Assembly: GCF_000312125.1 (NCBI RefSeq)
Contig: NZ_HE978644.1
Location: forward strand, 398,434 to 462,433
Reading direction: 5' to 3'
Length of the DNA stretch: 64,000 bases
From: Timonella senegalensis JC301
Lineage (GTDB): Bacteria; Actinomycetota; Actinomycetes; Actinomycetales; Cellulomonadaceae
The notes under the pieces were generated by a model. That model saw only the letters and a list, made by a program, of their open reading frames with translations. It searched no databases and was not told where the DNA came from. A program made the position numbers and the translations under genes. The first letter of the stretch is position 1, and every line of letters starts with the position of its first letter. Below are positions 1-8,997 of the stretch, piece after piece.

Positions 1-494
1 ACTCGCCGCTGGGCGCGGTCAATGACCACGTCGCCCACGGTGATCAACGCGTCGGCGCCACTCGTGTTCGAGGCCTGTGCTGCGCGGTCGACACGGCGCA
101 GGAGCGCCTTGAGTCGCGCAACGAGCTCGCGCATGGAGAACGGCTTGGTCATGTAATCGTCCGCTCCGACACCGAGACCAATGAGCATGTCGGTCTCGTC
201 ATCGCGTGCGGTCAGCATGAGCACTGGGACGGGGTTTTCCGCTTGGATGCGACGGCAGACTTCAAGGCCATCGATACCGGGAAGCATCACGTCGAGAACA
301 ACGACGTCCGGCTTGATGCGGTTTGCCGCCTCGACCCCGCTGAGGCCGTCCCGAGCAACCTCGGTGCGCCAGCCCTCAGAAGTAAGTCGTTGAGCGATCG
401 CCGTTGCGATCGCTGGCTCGTCTTCGACAATGAGGATTGTGGCCCCCATGCCCGGACGCGTGGAAGCGTCATTGTGCGCGTTTTGGTAACTCAT
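1..494 (-). CDS. OmpR/PhoB-type response regulator (3' part outside window)
   Basis: DNA-binding response regulator of a two-component system, read leftwards and cut by the window edge. Starting at the ATG whose complement lies at 492-494, the protein begins MSYQNAHNDASTRPG and then enters a receiver domain. The acidic pocket is E24-D25-E26, the phosphate-accepting aspartate is D68 in VVLDVMLPG, the switch threonine is T95 in MLTARDD, and the conserved lysine is K117 in MTKPFS. The visible part ends in the linker before the winged-helix output domain, so OmpR/PhoB class membership rests on the receiver sequence and the start of the linker. M16 is an alternative start. The partner kinase would lie to the left. 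Its stimulus cannot be read from this fragment. Confidence 0.88.
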   Translation of the reverse strand, partial: MSYQNAHNDASTRPGMGATILIVEDEPAIATAIAQRLTSEGWRTEVARDGLSGVEAANRIKPDVVVLDVMLPGIDGLEVCRRIQAENPVPVLMLTARDDETDMLIGLGVGADDYMTKPFSMRELVARLKALLRRVDRAAQASNTSGADALITVGDVVIDRAQRR

Positions 495-732
495 ACTTCA
501 AACTTTGGCACAACTAGAATGGAAAGTGCTTGATATTCGCTGAAAATTAACTGTGAAGGCTTAAGGCCCGGTGTGAGGACAAGGCGTGAATCCCCTAAAA
601 TGAGAGCCACTATGACACCTGTTGATCTGCCTCGACATATTGGTTCCCGGGTTGCGGCCGCGCCGCGTCCGCTCGTTTGTCTGGACGCCGAGGCGTCCAT
701 GAGGGGAACCATGCTTTGGAGTGCGATGCCCC

Positions 733-2064
733 GTGGATGATTGGTTACTCATCGCCTTTGGCGTATTTCTCACGATCGGTACCGCGATCTTCGTGTCCGC
801 CGAGTTCGCGCTCGTCACGATCGATCCCGCAACTGCGGGCGAGGGCGCGGAAGCTGACAGTAAGAGGCGCGACGGGTGGCGCACGCGGAGCCTCAAGCAC
901 TCCCTCAAGCACCTTTCCACTGAACTCTCGTCGAGCCAGGTTGGAATCACATTAACGACGATTTTGCTTGGCTACACTACTCAGCCCGCGTTGGTGCGGG
1001 TGCTGAGTTCCGCCCTGGGCGACACCACGCTGACGAAGGCCACGGCCGGAGTCTTGGCCGGTGTCTTGGCATTCATAGTGGTCAACCTCTTCTCAATGTT
1101 GTTTGGAGAGTTGATCCCCAAGAACTTTGCGCTGAGCGCTCCGATGGCTACTGCCCGGCTGGTAGTGCCTCTGCAACGGATCTTCACGGTGTTGGCCAAG
1201 CCGATCGTCCTAGCCCTCAACGGCTCCGCAAATGCGATCCTGCACAAAATGGGAATCGAGCCCAAGGAGGAGCTTTCCGGCGCCCGTTCCTCCACGGAGC
1301 TTGCTTTCCTCGTCCAACGGTCAGCGGAGCAGGGCACGTTGGACTCATCGGTTGCGCAGCTCATCACCAACGCGGTTGAGTTCAACGAACTGACAGCGGT
1401 GGACGTCATGACTGACCGCATGAGGATGGCGGTGGTGTCTCGCGAGGACACTGCCCAGGACGTAGTGCACCTCGCCAGATCCACGGGGCACTCTCGCTTC
1501 CCTGTCATTGGTGATTCTCGAGACGAGGTCATCGGGCTTGTTCACCTGCGCAAGGCAATTGCCGTGCCGTACGAGAAGCGTTCATCTGTGCCGGCCATGG
1601 CATTCATGGACGACGCGCCGCAGATCCCGGAGACGCTTCAACTGGGGCCACTGCTCGTGGAGCTTCGCGGCCTCGGCATGCAGATGGCCATCGTGGTCGA
1701 TGAGTACGGAGGGACCTCCGGTGTTGTCACCCTCGAAGATGTGGTTGAGGAACTCGTTGGGGACGTTGCGGATGAACACGATGCCCGGCGCTCGGGTGTC
1801 CTCCTGGCCTCAGACGGCTCCTGGGGGGTGCCCGGCCTGCTACGTCCAGACGAGCTTGAGGAACGGACCGGGATTTCACTACCCGAAGGCCCTGAGTACG
1901 AGACGCTCGGTGGCCTAGTTATGAAGGAGCTCGGGCAGGTACCCAAGATTGGTGACAGCGTGCGAATCGAGAATGCCCTCGGCGACCGTGCCGTGGTGCT
2001 TATGGTCGAGGTGATGGACGGACGCCGTGTCGAGCGTGTCCGAGTCCGATTGGTGGCCGAGTGA
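733..2064 (+). CDS. CNNM/CorC-type (hemolysin family) membrane protein, full-length form
   Basis: Integral membrane protein of the CNNM/CorC family, proposed in other bacteria to export or regulate divalent cations such as Mg2+. Domains in order: an N-terminal DUF21 membrane domain with about three to four hydrophobic segments (LLIAFGVFLTIGTAIFVSAEFALV near the start; GELIPKN signature), a tandem CBS pair (TGHSRFPVIGDSRDEVIGLVH and VVDEYGGTSGVVTLEDVVEELVGD), and a C-terminal CorC_HlyC domain. I prefer the GTG at 733 (GGAG at 718-721) over the upstream in-frame GTG at 721, which has no well-spaced ribosome binding site. The stop overlaps the start of the next, paralogous gene, so the two are co-transcribed and may form hetero-oligomers. 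Length about 443 residues is normal. Confidence 0.9.
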   Translation: MDDWLLIAFGVFLTIGTAIFVSAEFALVTIDPATAGEGAEADSKRRDGWRTRSLKHSLKHLSTELSSSQVGITLTTILLGYTTQPALVRVLSSALGDTTLTKATAGVLAGVLAFIVVNLFSMLFGELIPKNFALSAPMATARLVVPLQRIFTVLAKPIVLALNGSANAILHKMGIEPKEELSGARSSTELAFLVQRSAEQGTLDSSVAQLITNAVEFNELTAVDVMTDRMRMAVVSREDTAQDVVHLARSTGHSRFPVIGDSRDEVIGLVHLRKAIAVPYEKRSSVPAMAFMDDAPQIPETLQLGPLLVELRGLGMQMAIVVDEYGGTSGVVTLEDVVEELVGDVADEHDARRSGVLLASDGSWGVPGLLRPDELEERTGISLPEGPEYETLGGLVMKELGQVPKIGDSVRIENALGDRAVVLMVEVMDGRRVERVRVRLVAE

Positions 2065-3107
2065 TGAGTACTGGGGCAGCAATCGTCATTGCAGTTCTTC
2101 TGCTCGCAGGCAATGGGTTCTTTGTTGCGGCAGAGTTCTCGATCCTGTCTGCGCGCAGGTCTTCGATAGAACCACTTGCCTCCGCAGGTGACCGCCGGGC
2201 AAAAACTGTCTTGTGGGCGATGGAGCACGTGTCCCTCATGCTTGCTGCCTGCCAGTTGGGGGTCACCATCTGCTCTGTCAGCCTTGGCGTCGTCGCAGAA
2301 CCTGCCGTTGCGCGCCTCATCGCGCCGTTGCTTGATGTCATCAATGTGCCGCACGCTCTGGTGCACCCCATCGCGTTCGTGGTTGCTCTCGTGATTGTTG
2401 TGTACTTGCACGTTGTTGTCGGTGAAATGGTCCCGAAGAACGTTTCCGTCTCCAGCCCGGAGAAGTCGGTTCTACTCTTCGGCCCGCCCCTTGTGGTCTT
2501 TGGACGCCTAGTTAAGCCGATCATCGTCACCCTCAACTGGTTGGCCAACCACGCAGTGCGGCTTGCCGGAGTTGATCCTAAGGACGAGGTTTCGAGTGCG
2601 TTCACGGCGCAGGAAGTACAGTCGATCCTTGAACACTCGCAAGCTGAAGGCATGCTTGCGGACGAACAGGGTCTGCTCAGCGGTGCACTTGAGTTTTCTG
2701 CAAAGACTGCCGAGGAGGTCATGATCGCCAATGACGACTTGATTACCCTCCCACTCGGCTTCACGCCCAGTGACCTCGAAGCGCTCGTGGCAAAGACTGG
2801 ATTCAGTCGTTTCCCGGTGCGCGACGAGCGCGGTGATGTGATTGGCTACGTCCACCTTAAGGATGTCCTCCACGCGCACGGAGAGCAGCGCGACCAGCCA
2901 CTTGCCCGGTACCGTTACCGCAACCTTGCGGTGAGCCGTGATAGCGACGAAGCCGAGGAGGCGCTCGTGGCGATGCAGCACTCGGGAGCGCACCTCTCAC
3001 GGGTCCTCAAGGATGGTAAGACGGTAGGAGTTGTGTTCCTTGAAGACATTATCGAGGAGCTGGTGGGGGAGGTCAGGGACTCCATGCAGCGCACCCAAAG
3101 GCTGTAA
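2064..3107 (+). CDS. CNNM/CorC-type membrane protein, short paralogue
   Basis: Second CNNM-family protein, starting at the ATG that overlaps the stop of the first (TGATG); the GTG at 2061 is also in frame. It has the DUF21 membrane domain (GNGFFVAAEFSIL, GEMVPKNVS) and a CBS pair (TGFSRFPVRDERGDVIGYVH and VGVVFLEDIIEELVGE), but ends about 10 residues after the second CBS motif. The C-terminal CorC_HlyC domain of its neighbour is missing. The end is clean, with no downstream remnant in another frame, so this looks like a natural short form. Paired long and short CNNM genes recur in actinobacteria, so a joint complex is plausible but not shown here. Confidence 0.88.
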   Translation: MSTGAAIVIAVLLLAGNGFFVAAEFSILSARRSSIEPLASAGDRRAKTVLWAMEHVSLMLAACQLGVTICSVSLGVVAEPAVARLIAPLLDVINVPHALVHPIAFVVALVIVVYLHVVVGEMVPKNVSVSSPEKSVLLFGPPLVVFGRLVKPIIVTLNWLANHAVRLAGVDPKDEVSSAFTAQEVQSILEHSQAEGMLADEQGLLSGALEFSAKTAEEVMIANDDLITLPLGFTPSDLEALVAKTGFSRFPVRDERGDVIGYVHLKDVLHAHGEQRDQPLARYRYRNLAVSRDSDEAEEALVAMQHSGAHLSRVLKDGKTVGVVFLEDIIEELVGEVRDSMQRTQRL

Positions 3108-3577
3108 CGCTTGAGGAGCCCACTCGCTAGCGCTCGAAATATGATTCTCGCCACGTCGATGGCTTGATGATTGGGGTGTCGAGCCATTGACCTCGCAAAA
3201 CGCCAGTCAATGCCCTCGGAATCCGAGCTGCAGGATCTCCCGCGTGTCGCAGGGATTTCGCACGTGGGAAGGGGTGAAAATCCCCATGTAAAAGTCCATG
3301 TGCGGGGCTTGGTTTCACCCGCCAATTTGGCTATGCTGGCACAAGCGTTTATTCCAAGATTTCCACACATGAGCGGATGCTGCGCCCTGTTGGACTCGAG
3401 TTCGGGTGCATACGGGTTGGTGGACTTTGGCCCGTAGCGGGTCAAGTGCCAAGTAGTGGTTCGTGAAAGTTGAAACACGTGAGCCGCCTGTGAGCGTGTG
3501 CGGTGGACAACTTGGTGAGTTCAGTCCGTCTTCAACTGCACTCGCGCAACCTGGACAGAGTTAGTTAAGGAGTGCCC
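3108..3577. other. Intergenic region before the VanY-like gene
   Basis: About 470 bases with no convincing gene. An open frame on the plus strand (3171-3437) has no ribosome binding site and no recognisable composition. The region must hold the promoter and leader of the VanY-like gene. A Shine-Dalgarno AAGGAG sits at 3567-3572. Because actinobacterial peptidase genes are often under c-di-AMP riboswitches, I looked for that motif and did not find its conserved GGGGAGCC-like core. Confidence 0.5.
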
Positions 3578-5338
3578 GTGGATCAGCCACGCCCGGCTTC
3601 AGCCTTGCCTACTCGTCGCTCGCTTCGAGAGCACGAGGGCAGCGGCCAAGCAACCGGTCTGGCGACCCCTCCCGCACGTTCCCTGGACTTTGCTTCCGAG
3701 AATGGACTCGGGCAAAATGAGCCAGCTACGCGTGTGAACCCCATCGCGGCTCCAGTGACCAAGAACCTGGTTGACGCCCTGCCAACGCGCCGCAGTTCTC
3801 GCGCGATGACCAATGCAAACGTCGGCACACCGGTTCCCCCTCCATTGGGTACCGCCCTTCCTGTCCACACGTCGGTTAATCCTCGCGTGCCCGCCGCAGC
3901 AAGCATGCAGGCAACGACCAGCCCACATTCGTCGGGCGCTGGACTCACTCGCGCACAACTACGTGAACTGGCCCGTGGAAACGAGCCGACACCTACCGTA
4001 ATTCCAAGCCCGGCCTCTACCAAGACCACGGCCAACCCCGAACCTTCCGGTGAGCACGTCCACGCACATCGCGTACTGTCATCGGCTGCAGCGGTCCCTC
4101 CGATCAATGCACCAGCGCATGTTTCGGACGTGCAAGCACCCGCCGCGGCGCAGGAACAGGTCGCCCCTGTGGCGCGAGAGGTCGAACAACACCTCGCGCC
4201 GGTACCTGTACCTCGTCCCGCTCAAGTTCCTGCGGCGGTCGAGCCATCGACTAACACGATGGACGTACTCGCTGAGGTCGAAGCCGTCATGGCACAGGTC
4301 GAAGCACGAATTGCAGCAGCAGGAACAATCCATGATGACGAGGCCGGACCGCTCGTCCTGCACGCTGGCCGAGAAGAGCCGGTGGACACCCTCGCTCCTC
4401 GCTGCCCTGAACACGACGTCATGCCGGTCGAGCCGCTCAACGTGATTCCCGGGACGTCCGTAGTGCTTCCAAGCGAATCCTCGGCAACCAACATCTCATT
4501 CGCAGCCTCGCCTTCCTCCTCCGTGTCCTACTCTGGCAACGACCCAGATGGGTCCACATTCAGTGAGTCTGCGTTTGCTGAACTGGTTGCTGAGCACAAC
4601 TCCACGTCAGTCCCGGGGGCTGGCGCCTCCACGACTGCGTCCACCAAGAGCGGTTGGGCCCCACGCCTCGCCGTACTCGGATCGATCGGTCTGGCCACCG
4701 TCGCAGTTCCGATCCTCGCGGGCGGTGCTGACATTGAAGGACCCGCCGCTGCAGAACAGAACCTTGTTGAGGTGGCGCCACAGGGACCTTCCGCGATTGA
4801 CTTGGTGGGTGGAACCAAGAAGGCGGCACCCATTCCTGCCGAGGTTGCGCAGAGCGTGAGTGAGGAAGAACGTACCTACCTGACGGCCTCCCGTACAGAA
4901 GAGCGAGAAGTGCTCCGCGGCTGCGACAGCAGCAAGCTCGTCACGGGATCGAACGGTGGGCTCAAGGAGAGTGAACTCTGCCAGGTTGTTGACGGTGAGC
5001 TCCTGCAGCCAGAGGCTGCGGTTGCGTTTACTGCTCTCAACGAGGCGTACACGGAGCGTTTCGGGCACTCGATGTGCCTCGTTGACGGATATCGCAACCT
5101 AGAATCTCAGTACGCGGCGAAGAGGACCCGCGGCTCGTTTGCAGCACCTCCGGGATTGTCCAACCACGGTTGGGGATATGCAATAGATATCTGCGCCGAC
5201 ACGTACCAGTCGGAGGCAAAGTGGGCGTGGCTGCACGCGAATGCGCCATCGTTCGGCTGGGCCCTCCCTGACTGGGCGAGCCGCTCCTACGAGCCATGGC
5301 ACTGGGAGTACACCGAGGGCGTAGAATCGCAAAAGTAG
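3578..5338 (+). CDS. Membrane-anchored VanY/M15-family peptidase with long disordered N-terminal region
   Basis: Predicted zinc D-alanyl-D-alanine carboxypeptidase-like enzyme (M15B/VanY fold) acting on peptidoglycan outside the membrane. The GTG at 3578 has AAGGAG five bases upstream; the GTG at 3572 is less likely. Residues 1 to about 360 are Pro/Ala/Thr-rich and low-complexity, followed by one membrane segment (LAVLGSIGLATVAVPILAGG, about 364-383), so the N-terminal part is predicted to be cytoplasmic. The C-terminal catalytic domain shows the M15 zinc signature: H530 and D537 in SNHGWGYAID, and H575 in EPWHWEY. The N-terminal region contains three related motifs, TRRSLRE, TRRSSRA and TRAQLRE (codons near 3611, 3785 and 3947). 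The gene stands alone, with its own terminator shared with adhE. The catalytic call is strong; the substrate is inferred. Confidence 0.87.
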   Translation: MDQPRPASALPTRRSLREHEGSGQATGLATPPARSLDFASENGLGQNEPATRVNPIAAPVTKNLVDALPTRRSSRAMTNANVGTPVPPPLGTALPVHTSVNPRVPAAASMQATTSPHSSGAGLTRAQLRELARGNEPTPTVIPSPASTKTTANPEPSGEHVHAHRVLSSAAAVPPINAPAHVSDVQAPAAAQEQVAPVAREVEQHLAPVPVPRPAQVPAAVEPSTNTMDVLAEVEAVMAQVEARIAAAGTIHDDEAGPLVLHAGREEPVDTLAPRCPEHDVMPVEPLNVIPGTSVVLPSESSATNISFAASPSSSVSYSGNDPDGSTFSESAFAELVAEHNSTSVPGAGASTTASTKSGWAPRLAVLGSIGLATVAVPILAGGADIEGPAAAEQNLVEVAPQGPSAIDLVGGTKKAAPIPAEVAQSVSEEERTYLTASRTEEREVLRGCDSSKLVTGSNGGLKESELCQVVDGELLQPEAAVAFTALNEAYTERFGHSMCLVDGYRNLESQYAAKRTRGSFAAPPGLSNHGWGYAIDICADTYQSEAKWAWLHANAPSFGWALPDWASRSYEPWHWEYTEGVESQK

Positions 5339-5377
5339 GTACGCGCTACCTCCGATTATCTCCACTAGATCATGCAG

Positions 5378-5416
5378 AAGCGCCCCTCCTGGCAATGCCG
5401 GGGAGGGGCGCTTTGC
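5378..5416. terminator. Bidirectional intrinsic terminator between VanY-like gene and adhE
   Basis: A 12-bp perfect stem (AAGCGCCCCTCC at 5378-5389 pairing with GGAGGGGCGCTT at 5402-5413) with short A/T runs on both sides lies between two convergent genes, so it can serve both. Confidence 0.8.
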
Positions 5417-5442
5417 GTTGTGTGTTCGCCTCCGGGAAGCGA

Positions 5443-8214
5443 CTACTTCTTGCGGCCCAGGCTCTTCCTGGCCTTAGGCGCAGGTGAGGTCTCTTCTACC
5501 AGGGCGGCGTCAGCTGCTCGGGTTGATTCGATCTGTTCCAGCGCCGCGGCCCTGCGCTGTGCCTTGACCTCCTTGAACGAGGTTCCGTAGTACGCAGCCT
5601 CCATGATGACCTTCATGTCCTCAAGCATCGGCATACGAGGGTTTGCCGGCGCGCACTGGTCCTCGTAGGCGCCCATGGCCAACTCGTCAAGGATGGAGAT
5701 GAACGCGTCCTCGGCGACTCCTTGGGCTTGGAAGGACCCGGGGATGCCCACGGCCTCACGCAGTTCCTCGACCGCGCGTGCGTACGATTCCACACCCTCC
5801 TCCGGGGTGGAGGCGGGCAGTCCTAGGTGGCGAGCGATCTCTTGGAAACGCTCTGGAGCAACGTAGTGCTCGTACTTGGGCCACGAGGTGAGCTTGGTGG
5901 GCACGGTGCCGTTGTAGCGGATGACGTGCGGCAAGTACGTGGCGTTGGTGCGTCCGTGGACAAGGTGCAGCCTAGAGCCGGTAACGTGGGCCATGGCGTG
6001 GACGATTCCCAAGAAGGCGTTACCAAAGGCCATGCCCGAGATGGTCGACGCGTTATGCATCTTCTCGCGGGCCTTCACCACCTTGGGGTCCTGGGAGCCG
6101 GGGCCACCCTGCACCGAGATCACGATGTTCTCAAAGATCAACTTGATCGCGTGCAGGCACAGGCCGTCCGTGTAGTCATTCGCGTACACCGAAACGAATG
6201 CTTCGGTTGCGTGAGTCAGTGCGTCGAATCCGGAGTCTGCCACGAGGAAGTCAGGCATCATCGCGGTGAGTGCGGGGTCAACGATTGCGACTGTTGGGGT
6301 CAGCGCGTAGTCGGCGAGAGGGTACTTCTTGCCCGCCTCCGGGTCGGAGATGACGGCGAACGGAGTCATCTCGGAGCCCGTGCCCGAGGTGGTTGGGATG
6401 CAGACGAGTGCAGCCTTTTCGCCGAGGTCGGGGAACTTGAATGCACGCTTCCGGACGTCGAAGAACTTTTCCTTCATGTCTGAGAACTCGATCTCCGGGT
6501 GTTCGTACAGCAGCCACATCACCTTGGCCGCGTCCATGGGCGATCCGCCGCCGAGCGCAATGATCGTGTCCGGGTTGAAGTCGCGCATCTGCTCGGCGCC
6601 CTTGTGGACGTACTGAACAGTTGGCTCAGGCATGACGTCATCGATGATCTGGAGCGCGATCCGGTTGTTCCTGCGGTTCAGGACGTCCATGATCTTGTCT
6701 ACGAACCCGAGCTTGGTCATCGTTGCGTCTGTGACGATCGTGACGCGGTTGATGCCGCGCATGTCTTCGAGGTAGCGGATGGCGTTTGGCTCGAAGTAGG
6801 TCTTGGCTGGGACTTTGAACCACTGCAGGTTGTTGTTCCGTCTGCCGATGCGCTTGATGTTCACGAGGTTGATAGCCGAGACGTTGTTGGAGACGGAGTT
6901 GTGACCGTAGGAGCCGCAACCGAGTGTCAGGGATGGGATGAACGAGTTGTAGATGTCCCCGATGCCGCCCAGCGAGGAGGGGGCATTCGTGATGATGCGG
7001 ACTGCCTTAACGCGAGAACCGAACTCCTCGATGATTTCCGTGTCTTCGGAGTGGATGGCGCCAGAGTGGCCGAGGCCATCGAACTCGACCATCTGCTCGG
7101 AGAGCTTGATGCCCTCCTCTGGGTTTGCCGCACGAAGTACCGCAAGCACGGGGCACAGCTTCTCCCGGGTGAGAGGTTCAGCGGGTCCGACCTCGGAGAC
7201 CTCGGCAAGGATGATGTTGGTGTCCTCAGGCACAGTGAATCCGGCTTGCTCCGCGATCCACACGGCTGACTGTCCAACGACCGCCGCGTTCAGCTTGGCC
7301 TCGCCGCAGTTCACGCTCATGGCGTTGACTCCGAAGATGAAGTCCTCAAGCAGGAGCTTTTCCTGGGCGGATGCAACGTATGCGTGCAGGTGCTTGAACT
7401 CCTCGAGGGCCTCGTTGTAGATGGGTTCCTCGATGATGACGGCCTGCTCGGAGGCGCAGATCATGCCGTTGTCGAACGCCTTGGACAAGACAACGTCGTT
7501 GACCGCACGCTTGAGCTTTGCGGACTTCTCGATGAACGCAGGAACGTTGCCGGCGCCAACTCCCAGTGCGGGCTTGCCGCACGAGTAAGCGGCTCGGACC
7601 ATTCCGTTTCCACCGGTCGCGAGGATGAGTGCGATGCCCGGGTGGTTCATGAGCGTGCTCGTGGCCTCAAGCGAAGGCTGCTCAACCCACTGGATGCAGT
7701 TCTCAGGGGCACCCGCGGCTACGGCAGCGTCGTACACGGCCTTGGCTGATGCCACGGAGGACTTCTGCGCGGAGGGGTGGAACCCGAAGATGATGGGGTT
7801 ACGAGTTTTGATGGCGATGAGCGCCTTGAAGATCGTGGTGGAGGTTGGGTTGGTTACCGGGGTGACGCCGCAGATGACGCCGACGGGCTCCGCGATCTCG
7901 GTGATTCCTGTCAGCTCGTCGCGGTTGATGATTCCCACGGTCTTGAGGTTGAGCATGTTGTTGGTGACGTGCTCGCAAGCGAAGATGTTCTTCACTGCCT
8001 TATCCTCAAATACGCCTCTGCCGGTTTCTGCAACGGCCGCTACGGCGAGTTCGCCGTGGACGGAGAGCGCGGCTACGGAGGCCTTCTTGACGATGAAGTC
8101 GATCGTTTCTTGGTCGAAGGACATGTACTCTTTCAGAGCCGCCTGTCCCTTTGCTACGAGTTCATCGATGTCGCCGAGTACTGAAGATTGTGTCGTTACT
8201 TCGGTGGCAGTCAT
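5443..8214 (-). CDS. adhE: Bifunctional acetaldehyde-CoA/alcohol dehydrogenase
   Basis: Fermentative enzyme converting acetyl-CoA to acetaldehyde and then ethanol, regenerating two NAD+. The N-terminal half is a CoA-acylating aldehyde dehydrogenase with the catalytic cysteine C253 in GMICASEQ. The C-terminal half is an iron-dependent alcohol dehydrogenase with the nucleotide motif GGGSPMDAAK and the metal-binding histidine region (ALTHATEA, HAMAHVTGSRLHLVHG). The ATG at 8214 is preceded by GAGAGGG. At 923 residues it is slightly longer than usual; the excess is a charged tail (SPAPKARKSLGRKK) after the last dehydrogenase motif. Divergent from a MarR gene that is the obvious candidate regulator. 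I found no clear Rex-type TTGTGA/TCACAA palindrome in the gap. AdhE of this kind normally forms helical filaments (spirosomes). Confidence 0.97.
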   Translation of the reverse strand: MTATEVTTQSSVLGDIDELVAKGQAALKEYMSFDQETIDFIVKKASVAALSVHGELAVAAVAETGRGVFEDKAVKNIFACEHVTNNMLNLKTVGIINRDELTGITEIAEPVGVICGVTPVTNPTSTTIFKALIAIKTRNPIIFGFHPSAQKSSVASAKAVYDAAVAAGAPENCIQWVEQPSLEATSTLMNHPGIALILATGGNGMVRAAYSCGKPALGVGAGNVPAFIEKSAKLKRAVNDVVLSKAFDNGMICASEQAVIIEEPIYNEALEEFKHLHAYVASAQEKLLLEDFIFGVNAMSVNCGEAKLNAAVVGQSAVWIAEQAGFTVPEDTNIILAEVSEVGPAEPLTREKLCPVLAVLRAANPEEGIKLSEQMVEFDGLGHSGAIHSEDTEIIEEFGSRVKAVRIITNAPSSLGGIGDIYNSFIPSLTLGCGSYGHNSVSNNVSAINLVNIKRIGRRNNNLQWFKVPAKTYFEPNAIRYLEDMRGINRVTIVTDATMTKLGFVDKIMDVLNRRNNRIALQIIDDVMPEPTVQYVHKGAEQMRDFNPDTIIALGGGSPMDAAKVMWLLYEHPEIEFSDMKEKFFDVRKRAFKFPDLGEKAALVCIPTTSGTGSEMTPFAVISDPEAGKKYPLADYALTPTVAIVDPALTAMMPDFLVADSGFDALTHATEAFVSVYANDYTDGLCLHAIKLIFENIVISVQGGPGSQDPKVVKAREKMHNASTISGMAFGNAFLGIVHAMAHVTGSRLHLVHGRTNATYLPHVIRYNGTVPTKLTSWPKYEHYVAPERFQEIARHLGLPASTPEEGVESYARAVEELREAVGIPGSFQAQGVAEDAFISILDELAMGAYEDQCAPANPRMPMLEDMKVIMEAAYYGTSFKEVKAQRRAAALEQIESTRAADAALVEETSPAPKARKSLGRKK

Positions 8215-8445
8215 GGTTCCCTCTCTGGGGGGATTTCTCTTTTTCTTTGGTGAACAATTCCAGCCTAGGTGGACCGTCCAGCGATCACATGTGCCAAACG
8301 TCCCATGAATTCTTCACGGAAAAAGATGCCCTGACCTGCGATAATGTGTCTTGAGGAAAGTAGTGGGATCATTAGGGGAAATGCGCGATGATGTGACAGT
8401 TGCATTGCAGTATTGAGCTTAGAAACGAACTTGAAAGGTAGAACG

Positions 8446-8910
8446 ATGATTCGACAGCCGTCAGAAGGTATTCAGCCAAACTCTGAGCTCAAGGTCCTAC
8501 GAGCGATGCTCAGGTTCACACAGGGGTGGACGTCGGGATCGTCCTACGAGCGTTGGTGCGGGGCGGCGGAGCTCGAAATCGACTCGCAAGACCTTAAGCA
8601 CTTCTACCCGCTTGCGACCTCGGGAATAGTCAAGCCGAGCGAGTTTGCGCTGCACCAAGGCATCGGCGCGTCCGCAGTCTCCAAGATCATTGCCCGCTTC
8701 ACCGCAGTCGGATACGTGACGCGTCGGGCTAACCCTGAGGATGCGCGTTCGAACTACATCGTACTCACGCAAAAGGGTATGGATGCAGCCCAGCGACTGT
8801 TTGACGTGGTCGAAGAGGAACTCAAACTCACGCTCGAAACGTGGAGCCAGCGCGACATTAGCGCGATCGGAGCGTTAGTCACCCGACTCGCCGACGATTC
8901 TGGGTACTAG
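8446..8910 (+). CDS. MarR-family transcriptional regulator
   Basis: DNA-binding regulator of about 154 residues with a MarR-type winged helix. The recognition helix is in GIGASAVSKIIARF, and the wing is in VTRRANPEDARSNYIVLTQKG, the classic DxRxxxxxLT signature. The ATG at 8446 has GAAAGG upstream at about 8432; the longer frame from TTG 8413 has no support. Placed head to head with adhE across about 230 bases and upstream of an FMN-riboswitch transporter gene, so control of adhE is the most likely role (inference). The shared gap contains the 8-base palindrome CACATGTG at 8286-8293, which could be an operator half-site pair. Confidence 0.88.
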   Translation: MIRQPSEGIQPNSELKVLRAMLRFTQGWTSGSSYERWCGAAELEIDSQDLKHFYPLATSGIVKPSEFALHQGIGASAVSKIIARFTAVGYVTRRANPEDARSNYIVLTQKGMDAAQRLFDVVEEELKLTLETWSQRDISAIGALVTRLADDSGY

Positions 8911-8963
8911 ATCCACCGAAACCACGTGCTGGAACCCACATACTCGTCGATAGTTTTGCGGCG

Positions 8964-8995
8964 TATGATGATGGGGTGATGCGCACAGTGCATCA
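8964..8995. promoter_or_regulatory. Probable -10 element and dyad upstream of the FMN riboswitch
   Basis: TATGAT at 8964-8969 resembles a sigma-70 -10 box. It is followed by the inverted repeat TGATGC (8977-8982) and GCATCA (8990-8995), immediately upstream of the riboswitch aptamer. The dyad overlaps the expected transcription start, so it could be an operator; no regulator is known. Confidence 0.35.
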
Positions 8996-8997
8996 TA

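Noticed and set aside
3171..3437. Possible 88-residue gene before the VanY-like gene
   Set aside because: No Shine-Dalgarno, odd composition, no known motif; more likely leader or promoter sequence.
3230..3577. c-di-AMP riboswitch before the peptidase gene
   Set aside because: This riboswitch class often precedes actinobacterial wall hydrolases, but its conserved core segments are not present.
8215..8445. Rex (NADH-sensing) operator upstream of adhE
   Set aside because: No TTGTGA-N6-TCACAA-like palindrome with acceptable match was found; only the short CACATGTG is symmetric.
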